In this document: positions 5,701 through 5,756 of the stretch, piece by piece
Numbering within the stretch: the stretch's first letter is position 1
How the letters are laid out: each line of letters starts with the position of its first letter
From: an uncultured Nitrospina sp.
GTDB lineage: Bacteria; Nitrospinota; Nitrospinia; Nitrospinales; VA-1
Assembly: GCA_913044145.1 (NCBI GenBank)
Contig: CAJWOD010000096.1
Span: forward strand, 1-5,756
DNA length: 5,756 nucleotides
Direction of reading: 5' to 3'
The notes under the pieces: generated by a model
The model's database searches: none
What the model was told of the DNA's origin: nothing
Seen by the model: only the letters and a program-made list of their open reading frames with translations
Made by a program: the position numbers and the translations under genes

Positions 5701-5756
5701 ATGGACTTTCCAAGCTCGCTCCATAATCAGCAAATAGAAATCAAGTCGAAATTTTC
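5701..5756 (+). CDS. Start of an unidentified gene, cut by the window edge
   Basis: Eighteen full codons beginning MDFPSSLHNQ are open to the window end, after a good ribosome binding site and a candidate promoter with a perfect -10. The visible residues are polar, with no signal peptide or membrane segment. It is too short to assign a family. It is divergent from the radical SAM gene, with 77 bp between the two start codons. Confidence 0.6.
   Translation, partial: MDFPSSLHNQQIEIKSKF

Noticed and set aside
1..5756. Possible new defence, mobile or CRISPR-like system
   Set aside because: No repeats with regular spacing, no transposase, integrase, nuclease or toxin-antitoxin pair; the window is mostly housekeeping genes.

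Overview
The window is an AT-rich stretch (roughly 40% GC by eye) of an ordinary bacterial chromosome, probably from a Gram-negative. It carries a bacterial-type glutaminyl-tRNA synthetase, a beta sliding clamp, a spore-photoproduct-lyase-like radical SAM protein and a membrane permease. The clamp and GlnRS resemble those of deltaproteobacterial or Nitrospina-like marine lineages, but that placement is an impression from the protein sequences and is low confidence. I see no tRNA, rRNA, CRISPR array, insertion sequence or phage gene.

Layout. Positions 1-1099 (minus strand) hold the N-terminal 366 residues of an ArsP/DUF318-type permease whose 3' end lies outside the window. A 217-bp divergent spacer follows, with a perfect TATAAT box serving glnS. 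The glnS gene (1317-2984, plus) most likely starts at a TTG preceded by a strong AGGAG site, not at the earlier in-frame TTG at 1224. A 393-bp AT-rich gene-free gap follows; it ends in a good extended -10 promoter and ribosome binding site for dnaN (3378-4487, plus). The dnaN gene converges on a radical SAM gene (4496-5623, minus) with only 8 bp between the stop codons. At the right edge a divergent plus-strand gene begins at 5701 and leaves the window after 18 codons.

How the genes relate. glnS (translation) and dnaN (replication and repair) are housekeeping genes, each with its own promoter, so this does not look like one operon. dnaN is not beside dnaA, recF or gyrB in this window. The radical SAM protein belongs to the spore photoproduct lyase superfamily but appears to have threonine at the catalytic cysteine position and has extra cysteines before the cluster motif, so it probably does not perform the classical spore DNA repair reaction. 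This is the item most worth a second look. The permease carries a CxxC where I recall the family having CxC. No obviously new multi-gene system is visible; the interest lies in individual proteins and in the compact, possibly bidirectional promoter near 5630.
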